Source: Pleomorphomonas sp. PLEO (GTDB lineage Bacteria; Pseudomonadota; Alphaproteobacteria; Rhizobiales; Pleomorphomonadaceae). From it: 64,000 nt of DNA. A program made the translations under genes and the position numbers. This document shows, piece by piece, positions 24,988 through 33,260 of the stretch. The DNA is taken from the NCBI RefSeq assembly GCF_041320595.1, contig NZ_CP166625.1:3470001-3534000 (forward strand). Reading direction: 5' to 3'. Under the pieces are notes generated by a model. That model was not told the origin of the DNA. It saw only the letters and a program-made list of their open reading frames with translations, and made no database searches. The first letter of the stretch is position 1. Each line of letters starts with the position of its first letter.

Positions 24988-25305
24988 TCAGCGGCCGGAG
25001 GCGCGCGCGCCGCTCCTCACCGGTTCAGCCGGCGCGAGGCTTGCCGCCTTCTCCAGCTCGTCGAGCATGGTCCGGGCCCGTTCGATCTCGACGATGAGAT
25101 TCTGCAGCGTCGTCAGACCCTGCATGTTGATCTCGCGGATGGCATTACCGACGGTCATCAGGGCAACGCCGGTCTCGTCGAGCGAGGTGGCATAGTTCGC
25201 CTGGTTGGACTTGAGCTCCCGAAGTTCCCGCCGGAAAACGAGCAGGCCGGCGATGGTGCCGATCAGTGCGACCAGCAGGATGGTTTCAACGAGAAAGGAT
25301 GTCAT
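24988..25305 (-). CDS. Small membrane-anchored protein between fliM and fliN (DUF6468-like)
   Basis: A 105-residue protein starting MTSFLVETILLVALIGTIAG, a single N-terminal membrane helix (about 4-24), followed by a helical coiled-coil-prone body (RRELRELKSNQANYATSLDETG, then MQGLTTLQNLIVEIERARTMLDELEKAA). It overlaps the end of fliM by 20 bases. It resembles a small family found in alphaproteobacterial flagellar clusters that I recall as DUF6468, but I am not certain of the number. Function unknown; a link to the C ring or export gate is inference from position only. Confidence 0.7.
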   Translation of the reverse strand: MTSFLVETILLVALIGTIAGLLVFRRELRELKSNQANYATSLDETGVALMTVGNAIREINMQGLTTLQNLIVEIERARTMLDELEKAASLAPAEPVRSGARASGR

Positions 25306-26218
25306 TGAGGAACTCCTGATCGGCATCGACGTGTTCGTCGATCTTGATGGTGTAAAGGCCGTTGCTTTGGCCAAGCTGACACCAGAACAGTGGCTCGCCA
25401 CGACAGACCAGCTTGACGCGGCTGCGTGGCGTTGCCTGCAGCTCGATCACCTGCCCAACTTCGAAGTTGGAAACATCGGAGAGATCGATAAATCGCTCTT
25501 CTAGGATGGCATCGACGCGCATCTCGGTGCGCTGCACCTCGCTCTGGATCTGGCGGGCCCAGCGCGGATCGCGAGGAGCCGCCTCGCCGGCCATGGTGTT
25601 GGCCAGCGTTTCGCGAACCGGGTTGAGGGCCGATTGCGGCAGGATGACGAACATCTCGCCGCCGCGATTGAGCGCCTGCAGCAGGAACTTGGCGACCAGT
25701 GCCTGGCTATTGCGCCGCCCGATGATCGCAAAGTCCATGCGCGTTTCGATGCGTTCGAACTTGAACGTGGTGTCATGCGGCGCACCGAAGGCGAGCGGAA
25801 GTACCTTGGCCATGCGCTCGAAGATCGCCTGGGCGATGTTGACTTCGATGTTGGAAAACGGGCGTTCGACGTCGATGGGCGGTTCGCTGCCGTCGGCACC
25901 GAACAGAACCTCGACCATGGAGAAGATGAAGTCCCGGTCGAACCCGACGAGGATGCGCGAGTCCCAAGCCGGCACGTGGAAGACGCCGGCGATGGCGTTG
26001 GCCTCATAGTCGTCCAGCACGTCGTCGATGCGCGATGCTGCGATGTTCGAGAGCGAAAAATAGGCTGGTGAGGCCGACATCTGGCGGAGACTGTCGGCAC
26101 AGTGTGTCGCCAGGCGATCGAAGGCGACGTGCAGCATGGGGATGCGATCGACGGAAATGCCGCTCGCATCGAGGAGCTTGTCGGAAACGGGGCGGGTGGC
26201 GGTATGCAGGCTGGCCAT
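25286..26218 (-). CDS. fliM: Flagellar motor switch protein FliM
   Basis: A 310-residue C-ring protein. The CheC-like middle domain (about 35-215) includes YFSLSNIAASRIDDVLDDYEANA and VFHVPAWDSRILVGFDRDFIFSMVEVLFG; the C-terminal SpoA domain (about 230-305) begins EVQRTEMRVDAILEERFI. The N-terminus (MASLHTATRPVSDKLLDASG) lacks a recognisable EIDALL-type CheY-binding motif. The ATG overlaps the motA stop as TGATG. FliM is part of the motA-led operon. Confidence 0.93.
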   Translation of the reverse strand: MASLHTATRPVSDKLLDASGISVDRIPMLHVAFDRLATHCADSLRQMSASPAYFSLSNIAASRIDDVLDDYEANAIAGVFHVPAWDSRILVGFDRDFIFSMVEVLFGADGSEPPIDVERPFSNIEVNIAQAIFERMAKVLPLAFGAPHDTTFKFERIETRMDFAIIGRRNSQALVAKFLLQALNRGGEMFVILPQSALNPVRETLANTMAGEAAPRDPRWARQIQSEVQRTEMRVDAILEERFIDLSDVSNFEVGQVIELQATPRSRVKLVCRGEPLFWCQLGQSNGLYTIKIDEHVDADQEFLNDILSR

Positions 26219-27120
26219 CAGGCGGCACTCCGCTGGGTGGTCTCACCGGGCTTGGCGGCGGCTGGTGCGGGCGAGGAGATGACTTCGTCCTCGACATCGT
26301 CGATGGTCGGCCGCTGATGGGCGGGAATGGTCTTGCGGCCATATTCCAAGGCAATCTGCGGCACGGCGCCATTCATGGACGCAATCAGTGTTTGTTTGAT
26401 CAGAATGTAGGGGGCGAGCTGGCGTTCGCGCACTGTCTTGATCTTGCCGGCGATCGGGGTCACCACGCCGTAGGACAGGAAGATGCCGCCGAAAGTTCCG
26501 ACCAGCGCCGCGCCGATCAGCGCGCCGAGGATCTGCGGGGATTGATCGATGGCGCCCATTGCCTTGATGACGCCGAGCACGGCGGCAACGATGCCGAGCG
26601 CCGGTAGCGCTTCGGCGATCGCCCCCATGGCGAGGTAAGGCATCAGACGCTCGTGGGCGATGGTCTGAATTTCCTCGTCCATCAACTGCTCAACCTCGTG
26701 TGGCCGGGCATTGCCAACAATGATCAGGCGGAAGTAGTCGCAGATGAAGGCGCGCATTTCCTGGTCTTTGCTGACCCATGGCACTTTGCGGAAGATGTCG
26801 GAATTCTCCGGATCTTCGATGTGCTTTTCGACGTCGCTGCGGCCCTTGGACCTCAACTCGCGCATCAGGGCATAGAGCACCTCGAGAACACCGAGATAGT
26901 GCTGTCGCTGTGGTGCTTTGCCGAGCACCGCTTCGATGATGCTACGGCCGGTATCTCGCACGGTGCGCATCGTATTGCCGACAATGAAGATCCCGAGGGC
27001 GGTGCCGCCAATGATCACGAACTCCCACGGCTGCCAAAGCACGGTGAGATGCCCGCCAAGTGCCGCGTAGCCGCCGAGCAAGGAGCCGATCGCGATGATG
27101 AAGCCGATCAAACTACCCAA
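26218..27120 (-). CDS. motA: Flagellar stator protein MotA
   Basis: A 300-residue stator subunit with four membrane helices. GFIIAIGSLLGGYAALGGHL opens the protein; the large cytoplasmic loop has the charged FliG-contact region (EVLYALMRELRSKGR and DPENSDIFRKVPW), followed by LPALGIVAAVLGVIKAMG and LGALIGAALVGTFGGIFLSYG. The start is TTG at 27120, supported by AAAAGGAG eight bases upstream and by the family N-terminus; no ATG or GTG fits. It is the first gene of the largest operon and diverges from the DUF1217 gene. An Ala/Pro-rich tail follows the last helix. Confidence 0.95.
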   Translation of the reverse strand: MGSLIGFIIAIGSLLGGYAALGGHLTVLWQPWEFVIIGGTALGIFIVGNTMRTVRDTGRSIIEAVLGKAPQRQHYLGVLEVLYALMRELRSKGRSDVEKHIEDPENSDIFRKVPWVSKDQEMRAFICDYFRLIIVGNARPHEVEQLMDEEIQTIAHERLMPYLAMGAIAEALPALGIVAAVLGVIKAMGAIDQSPQILGALIGAALVGTFGGIFLSYGVVTPIAGKIKTVRERQLAPYILIKQTLIASMNGAVPQIALEYGRKTIPAHQRPTIDDVEDEVISSPAPAAAKPGETTQRSAA

Positions 27121-27252
27121 TGCCTTGCTCCTTTTCGTGGTTGCCTGCCGTCGGGTCTAGGCGGCGAGGCTTGTGCGAGGCTTGGGAGGTCCGCCGCCAG
27201 CCACGAGCAAGGTTCAGGCGGCAATCATCAAGGCAAGACAAGGAGAAAGGCC
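27121..27252. promoter_or_regulatory. Divergent promoter region of motA and the DUF1217 gene, with a phased direct repeat
   Basis: GCGAGGCTTG occurs at 27164-27173 and again at 27175-27184, an 11-base period, which is one helical turn. It lies midway between the two divergent flagellar units. No standard -35/-10 pair stands out. The repeat is a reasonable binding site for an OmpR-type activator such as FtcR (inference). Confidence 0.5.
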
Positions 27253-28377
27253 ATGCTCTCGACGCCGCTCAGCTATCAGATGATCACGCGCGACATGTCG
27301 GCGACGTTGAAGCGCACCGCCGCTCAGCCGGACGTGAAACGGGCGACCGAGTATTACAAAGAGAACATCGGCAAGGTGACCAGCCTTGACGATTTCCTAG
27401 GCGACCAGCGCCTCTATTCCTATGCGATGAAGGCCTATGGTCTTGAGGACATGACCTACGCCAAGGCGTTCATGCGCAAGGTATTGGAGAGCGATCTCAC
27501 CGATTCAGCGAGCTTTGCCAACAAACTTGTCGACAAGCGCTATCAGGAGTTTGCCAAGGCCTTCTCTTTCCTGAAGCCGTCGGCGCAGACCCAAGATGCG
27601 CTGACCGACATCGAGAAGAAATATGCCGAGAACGCGGCCGAACAGGGCGACTCCAAGTCGATGATCCGGCTTGGCACTCTGGCCTACGAGAAAACGCTGC
27701 CGACGGTGAAGACCGTCGACGACTTTCTCGCCGACGACTCGCTGGTGGCTTATGCCACGACCGCTTTCGGCGTCGACCCGCCAGGAACGGCGGCCAATGC
27801 CAAGAACTTCCTGCGGCGCGTTCTGACTTCCGATCCCGCCGATACTGATAGCTTTGCCGCGCGGCAGACCAAATCGGCCTGGAAGGATTTTGCCACCGCC
27901 TTCAATTTCTCTGGAGACGGCACCGTTCGCGTCCAGACGAGCACCCAAGCGGCCGATACCGTATCGAGCTATCTTCGGCAGACCGTCGAGACGCAGGCAG
28001 GCAAAGACAATGAGGGCGTGCGGCTAGCACTCTATTTCGAGCGTAAGGCGTCGACCATCACCTCCGGCTACAGCATTCTCGCCGACTCCGCGCTGTTGAA
28101 GGTGGCGCAGACGGCGCTCGGATTGTCGTCGGAGACCGGCAACGCGGATATCGACGTTCAGGCCAACTACATCGCCAGCCGGATCGATATCAAAAGCCTT
28201 TCCGATCCCGACGAACTCAAAAAGTTCCTCACCCGGTTTACCGCCATGTGGGAGGCTGCCAACCCCAGCAGTACGGCGACAACGTCTGTCGCCACACTGA
28301 TCACCGGCAAAACCAGCGCGGTGATGAGCGCCAATACCTTGATGAGCCTGCAAGGGCTGAAACTTGGAGGCCTGTGA
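27253..28377 (+). CDS. DUF1217 family flagellar-associated protein
   Basis: A 374-residue protein with repeated DUF1217-type units. Each unit has the pattern of a short helix, then TSLDDFLGDQRLYSYAMKAYGL or TVDDFLADDSLVAYATTAFGV, followed by AKAFMRKVLESDLTD-like or AKNFLRRVLTSDPAD-like helices. At least two such units are visible, at about 30-110 and 155-220. Such proteins occur in alphaproteobacterial flagellar clusters, but their role is not established. The ATG at 27253 has AAGGAGAAAGG upstream. It leads the short plus-strand unit with flgF and fliI. No signal peptide is seen. Confidence 0.88.
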   Translation: MLSTPLSYQMITRDMSATLKRTAAQPDVKRATEYYKENIGKVTSLDDFLGDQRLYSYAMKAYGLEDMTYAKAFMRKVLESDLTDSASFANKLVDKRYQEFAKAFSFLKPSAQTQDALTDIEKKYAENAAEQGDSKSMIRLGTLAYEKTLPTVKTVDDFLADDSLVAYATTAFGVDPPGTAANAKNFLRRVLTSDPADTDSFAARQTKSAWKDFATAFNFSGDGTVRVQTSTQAADTVSSYLRQTVETQAGKDNEGVRLALYFERKASTITSGYSILADSALLKVAQTALGLSSETGNADIDVQANYIASRIDIKSLSDPDELKKFLTRFTAMWEAANPSSTATTSVATLITGKTSAVMSANTLMSLQGLKLGGL

Positions 28378-28380
28378 ACC

Positions 28381-29106
28381 GTGCAGAGTTCCCTTTATGT
28401 CTCGTTGTCGGCCCAGGTCGCACTCGCCAATCGCCTCGATACGCTGGCAACCAACGTGGCCAATTTATCGACGGCCGCTTACCGGGCCGACGAAGTGAAG
28501 TTCGACACCTTTCTGTCAAAGGCCGGCTCCGACCCCGTTGCTTATTCATCAACAGGCGAAACCTTCATCTCCCGCGACAAGGGTGGGCTGCGCCAGACCG
28601 GCAATGACCTCGACGTCGCCGTTGATGGCGAAGGCTGGCTGGCCGTACAGACTCAGAACGGCAACGTTTACACCCGCGACGGCCGTATGCAGATTTCCGC
28701 CGACGGCGTTCTCCAGACCGTCGCGGGCAATCCCGTTCTGGATCCAGGCGGTGCCTCGATCCTCGTCGACACCGATGCCGGACGCCTGACGATCGGCCGA
28801 GACGGCATGATTTCCCAGAATGGTCGGGCGATCGGTGCGATCGGCCTGTTTTCGATCCCTGACGAAGCAAAGTTGGCGCGCGGCACTAATTCAGGCGTCA
28901 TTCCCGACCGGCCGGCCGTGCCGGTGGTCGACTTTGTCGGCCAGGGCGTCGCCCAGGGCTTCGTCGAGGAGGCCAACGTCAATCCCGTGTTGGAGATGAC
29001 CCGTCTCATCGAAGTGACGCGCGCCTTCGAGCAGGTGACCGCCGCCTCGAACAAGTCGGAGCAATCGATGCAGGATGCCGTCAAGCGGCTCGGGCAGGTC
29101 TCGTGA
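28381..29106 (+). CDS. flgF: Flagellar proximal rod protein FlgF
   Basis: A 241-residue rod protein starting with GTG three bases after the DUF1217 stop, with GGAGG upstream. MQSSLYVSLSAQVALANRLDTLATNVANLSTAAYR at the N-terminus, RQTGNDLDVAVDGEGWLAVQT and the C-terminal ANVNPVLEMTRLIEVTRAFEQ fit FlgF. The rhizobial layout places flgF with fliI, away from flgBCG. Its stop overlaps the fliI start as GTGA. Confidence 0.94.
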   Translation: MQSSLYVSLSAQVALANRLDTLATNVANLSTAAYRADEVKFDTFLSKAGSDPVAYSSTGETFISRDKGGLRQTGNDLDVAVDGEGWLAVQTQNGNVYTRDGRMQISADGVLQTVAGNPVLDPGGASILVDTDAGRLTIGRDGMISQNGRAIGAIGLFSIPDEAKLARGTNSGVIPDRPAVPVVDFVGQGVAQGFVEEANVNPVLEMTRLIEVTRAFEQVTAASNKSEQSMQDAVKRLGQVS

Positions 29107-30452
29107 CGAACTCTCCCGACCTTGCAGACCTCGCCGATCGCGTTGCCACCGCTGCCCACCAACTCGGATTTATCCGCATCGGGGGTCGGGTATCGGAAGT
29201 GGCGCCCGAAGCCTTTCGCCTCCGCGGCCTGTCGAGACACGTCCATCTGGGCGACCGCGTCGAGATCGCCACTGCCGATGGCCCCGGGCTCGCCGAGGTG
29301 CTGCGCATCGATGGCGAAGGGGTCACCGTCAAACCCTTCGCGCCACGCCTTGAAGTTGGCCTCGGTGCCGTCGCCTACCATGCGGGACCTGTGGTCCTTG
29401 CCCCACATCCGTCCTGGAAGGGGCGCGTCATCGATGCCATGGCGGCGCCGGTCGATGGGCTCGGGCCGCTGATGCCAGGTGCCGCGGCGGTCCCTGTCGA
29501 TGGCCGGCCGCCCAATGCGCTCCGCCGTGCCCGCGTCACGAAGCCGATCCGCACCGGCGTACGCGCCTTCGATCTGTTCACGCCCATCTGCGCGGGGCAG
29601 CGCATCGGTATCTTCGCTGGTTCCGGCGTCGGTAAATCGACGACGCTTTCGATGATCGCCCGCTCGCGTGCCTTCGACACCGTGGTGATCGCACTGGTTG
29701 GCGAACGCGGCCGCGAGGTGCGCGAGTTTCTCGACGATTCCCTTGGCGACAACCGCGTCCGTTCGGTCACGGTGGTGGCAACCGGCGATGAGAGTCCGAT
29801 GATGCGGCGCCTGGCGCCCCGCACCGCCATGGCCGTTGCCGAATATTTCCGCGATCGTGGCGAGCAAGTGCTGCTGATCGTCGACTCGGTGACCCGCTAC
29901 GCCCACGCCGCCCGCGACGTGGCGCTCGCCGCCGGCGAGCCGGCGGTGGCGCGCGGTTACGCACCGAGCGTGTTTACGACCCTGCCGGAACTCCTCGAAC
30001 GGGCTGGACCAGGTGAAGAAGGCGGCGGCTCGATCACCGGCGTGTTCGCCGTCCTCGTCGACGGCGACGATCATAACGACCCCGTGGCCGACAATATTCG
30101 CGGCACGCTCGACGGCCATATCGTGCTCGACCGGGCGATTGCCGACCAAGGCCGCTATCCAGCCGTCAACGTACTCGCTTCGATTTCTCGCCTCGCCCAG
30201 CATGTCTGGAGCCGCGAGGAGCGCGACCTGGTGTTACGGCTCAGGAGCCTGATCGCCCGCTTCGAGGATACGCGCGACCTGCGCTTAATGGGTGGATACC
30301 AAGCAGGGCAGGACCCTGAACTCGATCAGGCGGTCTCGCTGGTGCCGCGCATTTACGACGGCCTTCGGCAGAACCCGACCGATCCGTTGAGCCAAGATGC
30401 CTTCCGGGAACTTGCCGAGAAGATGCAGCCGCCGCCAGCGACAACGAGTTGA
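29103..30452 (+). CDS. fliI: Flagellum-specific export ATPase FliI
   Basis: A 449-residue ATPase. An N-terminal beta-barrel domain (about 20-95) precedes the Walker A motif AGSGVGKST (172-180), and GERGREVREFLDDSL, the Walker B strand VLLIVDSVTRYAHAARDVAL and the C-terminal helical domain follow. It drives unfolding of export substrates at the flagellar type III gate, held by the FliH-like protein encoded at 11576. Start GTG at 29103 overlaps the flgF stop. A strong bidirectional terminator follows. Confidence 0.96.
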   Translation: MTNSPDLADLADRVATAAHQLGFIRIGGRVSEVAPEAFRLRGLSRHVHLGDRVEIATADGPGLAEVLRIDGEGVTVKPFAPRLEVGLGAVAYHAGPVVLAPHPSWKGRVIDAMAAPVDGLGPLMPGAAAVPVDGRPPNALRRARVTKPIRTGVRAFDLFTPICAGQRIGIFAGSGVGKSTTLSMIARSRAFDTVVIALVGERGREVREFLDDSLGDNRVRSVTVVATGDESPMMRRLAPRTAMAVAEYFRDRGEQVLLIVDSVTRYAHAARDVALAAGEPAVARGYAPSVFTTLPELLERAGPGEEGGGSITGVFAVLVDGDDHNDPVADNIRGTLDGHIVLDRAIADQGRYPAVNVLASISRLAQHVWSREERDLVLRLRSLIARFEDTRDLRLMGGYQAGQDPELDQAVSLVPRIYDGLRQNPTDPLSQDAFRELAEKMQPPPATTS

Positions 30453-30474
30453 TCGTAGCGCTGTCGGCGCATGG

Positions 30475-30516
30475 AAAAAAGGGCGGCCTTCCGTGCAGGA
30501 AAGCCGCCCTTTTTTT
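30475..30516. terminator. Bidirectional terminator between fliI and the flgE operon
   Basis: AAAAAAGGGCGGC and GCCGCCCTTTTTTT arms enclose a small inner stem (TTCC/GGAA). There is a T run at the exit on both strands, so it can end both the fliI transcript and the minus-strand operon that stops at 30537. Confidence 0.92.
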
Positions 30517-30536
30517 ACCCACCATTCAATGGTCGG

Positions 30537-30992
30537 TCATTGTTTCATGGCGTCGCGCGAGAAATAGCTGATCTGGTCGACCAGAACCTCCTGAACGATA
30601 TCGCTTTTCAAGCGAACGTTGACCTTCTGGCGAATACCCTCGGCAAAGGCCTTGAGGTCGTAGCGCTGGATGTGGTCGAGATCGACGCTGTCGTCACCGT
30701 AGATCGTACGGAAAGCCTCGTCGGTGACGAACAGCTCCGGCGGCACCGGCGCCTCCTTGAGGCGGGTGCTGTCAGCGGTGAATACCAATTCGAGCACGCT
30801 GTAGCCCATCAGCTTGCCGTCACGGATCATCGGCACGTTGATCGGGGCCGTTTTGACGTATTGCAGGCCTTCCCAGGTCGGTTCATCAGTCGGCTTCGCC
30901 ACGCTGCCGTTCACCAGCCACCAAGCCGCGCTGTAGGCCGACAGAAGCGTGACGACGCAGACCCAAAGGCCCGTGAGAAGAATACGCCTCAT
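30537..30992 (-). CDS. Membrane-anchored hypothetical protein at the end of the flgE operon
   Basis: A 151-residue protein I do not recognise by family. It has one N-terminal membrane helix (about 4-30, ILLTGLWVCVVTLLSAYSAAWWL) and a periplasmic domain with a beta-sandwich-like pattern (YVKTAPINVPMIRDGKLMGYSVLELVFT), an acidic segment (TIYGDDSVDLDHI) and a helical end. This resembles FliL-like topology, and it may be a distant FliL-type basal-body protein. Its ATG overlaps the upstream FlgN-like gene as ATGA, placing it last in the operon. Confidence 0.75.
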   Translation of the reverse strand: MRRILLTGLWVCVVTLLSAYSAAWWLVNGSVAKPTDEPTWEGLQYVKTAPINVPMIRDGKLMGYSVLELVFTADSTRLKEAPVPPELFVTDEAFRTIYGDDSVDLDHIQRYDLKAFAEGIRQKVNVRLKSDIVQEVLVDQISYFSRDAMKQ

Positions 30993-31447
30993 TGCGGTAG
31001 CGTCCACATGCGTTGCGGTGGCGCATAGGTCCCATCGGACTCCGCATCGCGGATGGCCGCGGTGAGGATTGCCGAGATCTCGCGCGTGGCGTCGAGGTGG
31101 GTCTTGAGCAGCAGCCTGTTGCGCTCGAGCTGGTCACGAAAGCTCTCGAGCCGATCCCTGAGATCATCGCCAATGCTCAGGGGATCGACGAGACGCATGG
31201 CGCGCGTCAACTCCAGGAGACCGTGACTCTTGCGATAATTGAGGTCCTCGAAAGCCGGTGTCTCGCCAGCCCGAAGGGATTGTGTCTCCTGGTCCACCAC
31301 CTGCTCGAGGCGGGCAATAGCTTTGAGCAGAGCCAAGATCTCGATCGGCGTGCTGCCGTCGGAATTACTCCACAGATCGAGGGAAACGGATAGTGCCGTT
31401 GGGGTGGCACTTTCAGTGGGGGCGATAGCGGCGAGCGGTTCGTCCAT
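30989..31447 (-). CDS. FlgN-like flagellar export chaperone candidate
   Basis: A 152-residue, mostly helical protein. The segments AIARLEQVVDQETQSLRAGE and EDLNYRKSHGLLELTRAMR, followed by a long helix with LRDRLESFRDQLERNRLLLKTHLDA, resemble FlgN family proteins, which escort the hook-filament junction proteins FlgK and FlgL. Both are encoded upstream in this operon. Identity is suggestive, not certain. It precedes the small membrane protein and follows the FlgJ-like gene by 27 bases. Confidence 0.65.
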   Translation of the reverse strand: MDEPLAAIAPTESATPTALSVSLDLWSNSDGSTPIEILALLKAIARLEQVVDQETQSLRAGETPAFEDLNYRKSHGLLELTRAMRLVDPLSIGDDLRDRLESFRDQLERNRLLLKTHLDATREISAILTAAIRDAESDGTYAPPQRMWTLPQ

Positions 31448-31474
31448 CAGGAAACTCCGAAATAACGTCGGACG

Positions 31475-32056
31475 TCAGGTACGCGGGATGGTGGAGAGAA
31501 GCGCGGCGAGGCGCAGGGGGGAGCCACCGGCTGTGCCGGCGTCGAGATTGGGAACGTGACCGGCAAGGAGACGATCGGCGATGCCGATACCGCCGGCCTT
31601 GGCCATCTGCTTGCCAAGTTGGTCGGACAGCATGGATTTCCACACGTCGCCGGCAGTGCCGGAGCCATAGACGTCCTCCGCGCCCTCGGGCAGCATGGAA
31701 CCGACGAACGTGCTGAGCACCATCGCTTCGAAGCTCTCAAGCGCTTTAGAGCGATGGTCTCCGGCAGCTGCCGCGGCGTCATCCACGCGGCTCGCCAGCG
31801 CAGTCTCGTTCTGAAGGCGCAGACGGGCACGATGAAGATCGAAGGGCGCTGAAGGCGCCGGGTCGACAACCTGGGTCGCATCGGCCAGCGCGGCGAGAGC
31901 ACCGCCGGCCTCGGAGACGGCGGGCATCAAGCTGGCGAAGGCGGTGCCGGTGGTGTCGGCCAGTCGGTCAAGCTTGGCGGTCGCCACCTTGAGCCGTTCG
32001 GGATCGGCGGCGCGGGAGACGTCGAGAATGATATCAGACGGGGGAGAGATGGCCAT
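31475..32056 (-). CDS. flgJ: Rod-binding protein, FlgJ N-domain type
   Basis: A 193-residue protein whose C-terminal part (about 105-175) is the rod-binding domain: ALESFEAMVLSTFVGSMLPEGAEDVYGSGTAGD, then LSDQLGKQMAKAGGIGIAD. It lacks the muramidase domain of enteric FlgJ, which the separate transglycosylase encoded at 7240 could supply. It acts as a scaffold or cap for rod growth. The N-terminal 100 residues are Ala-rich and variable. It lies 44 bases downstream of the FliJ-like gene. Confidence 0.82.
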   Translation of the reverse strand: MAISPPSDIILDVSRAADPERLKVATAKLDRLADTTGTAFASLMPAVSEAGGALAALADATQVVDPAPSAPFDLHRARLRLQNETALASRVDDAAAAAGDHRSKALESFEAMVLSTFVGSMLPEGAEDVYGSGTAGDVWKSMLSDQLGKQMAKAGGIGIADRLLAGHVPNLDAGTAGGSPLRLAALLSTIPRT

Positions 32057-32100
32057 CAGCGTCCTCCGGAAACGTTGGGAAACAGATTAGCCAGCCGAGC

Positions 32101-32511
32101 TTAAGCGAGGCTGGCGTGACGGCGAGCGAGCGCGCCCTCGACGAGGCTTTCGAGCTGGCGTTTCTCGTCATCCGCTGCGATGCCGGTCTCCAGGCGACCG
32201 ATCACCGTTTCGGCAAAGCGGGTGTGGCGCGCTTCCGTCATTACGGCAGCGATCTGCTGCGCCTTGAGTGGTTCAAGCAATGTCTTGCGCTCGGTGAGGC
32301 GCTTCAAGCGGGCGGCCATATGCCCGGCAAACAGACCATGAAGCGGTGTGTCGTCATTGAGCGTAGCGATCAGCGCGGTGCATTTTTCATCGATGTCGGC
32401 TTCCTCGCGCATGACCCGGGCAAGGCGCAGTTCCTCGACCTGCTTGAGCTGCCTGCGGAGCCCGGCAATGCGGCGCATGGCGTCGAGGCGTTTTTTGTCG
32501 GCCGCGCTCAT
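32101..32511 (-). CDS. Helical FliJ-like candidate protein
   Basis: A 136-residue protein, nearly all helix, with charged heptad-like sequence (LDAMRRIAGLRRQLKQVEELRLARVMREEADIDE, then MAARLKRLTERKTLLEPLKAQQIAAV). It matches the size and composition of FliJ, the stalk of the export ATPase, and no other FliJ candidate exists in this island. Sequence identity cannot be judged by eye, so the name is withheld. The ATG overlaps the fliR stop as ATGA. Confidence 0.6.
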   Translation of the reverse strand: MSAADKKRLDAMRRIAGLRRQLKQVEELRLARVMREEADIDEKCTALIATLNDDTPLHGLFAGHMAARLKRLTERKTLLEPLKAQQIAAVMTEARHTRFAETVIGRLETGIAADDEKRQLESLVEGALARRHASLA

Positions 32512-33260
32512 TGGGAGGCCAGCCAGTCGGAAAAACCGAGCACGAACAGCTGCTGGAATTCGACGGCGGTGAAATAGAACAACATCAGCCCGCCGAATAA
32601 TACGAAGGGCATCGAGATGAAGTAGACCGGAATTGATGGCGTCATCTTGTTGACGAGGCCGAGGGTGAAGTTGACGACCAAGCCGTAGATGATGAAGGGG
32701 CTCGCCAGGCGCAGAGCCAGCCAGAAGGCGGCGGAAAGCGTGTCGGTCACCTCGATGAGGCTGCCCTGCGGATCGAAAACGCCGGCTACCGGCAGCACCT
32801 TATAGGAGGAGATGACCGCCTCCAGCACCTTGGCGTGCTGGTCCGTCAAAAAGAACATCAGTGTCGCCGTCAGCATGACCAGCGCCGACATGGCCGGCAG
32901 GGCCTCCTGATCTTCGATCGCCGTATCCGGCATCGAGAAACCTACGGTCATGGCCATGGCGTGCGACATCATCTGCAGGGCAAGGAAGAACAGGCGGCCG
33001 AGGAAGCCGATGAACAGACCGGTGAACGTCTCGGCGGCGATCAGCCGCAACAGGGTCACCGGCGCGTCGTCAGTAATGGCGGCGGCGGCCTGGTCGACCA
33101 GCATGGGCGCCACGGCGAGCGTCAGGCCGAAGGCGAGAAACAGGCGAACCTGCATGGGTACCCGGGCACTGGAGATGCCGACCATCAGCATCAGCGCGCC
33201 GCCGATACGGCAGAATAACAAGCAGATGGCGAGAATGGTGTTCGAGCCGATACCGGTCAT
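32508..33260 (-). CDS. fliR: Flagellar export gate protein FliR
   Basis: A 250-residue integral membrane protein with about six hydrophobic segments. [30 protein letters not shown] near the N-terminus, [34 protein letters not shown] in the middle and the final [23 protein letters not shown] fit FliR. It forms the export gate with FliP and FliQ. The ATG overlaps the flhA stop as ATGA. Confidence 0.95.
   Translation of the reverse strand: MTGIGSNTILAICLLFCRIGGALMLMVGISSARVPMQVRLFLAFGLTLAVAPMLVDQAAAAITDDAPVTLLRLIAAETFTGLFIGFLGRLFFLALQMMSHAMAMTVGFSMPDTAIEDQEALPAMSALVMLTATLMFFLTDQHAKVLEAVISSYKVLPVAGVFDPQGSLIEVTDTLSAAFWLALRLASPFIIYGLVVNFTLGLVNKMTPSIPVYFISMPFVLFGGLMLFYFTAVEFQQLFVLGFSDWLASQ

Noticed and set aside
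28668-30203. A 511-codon minus-strand frame opposite flgF and fliI
   Set aside because: Antisense shadow of two well-identified genes.
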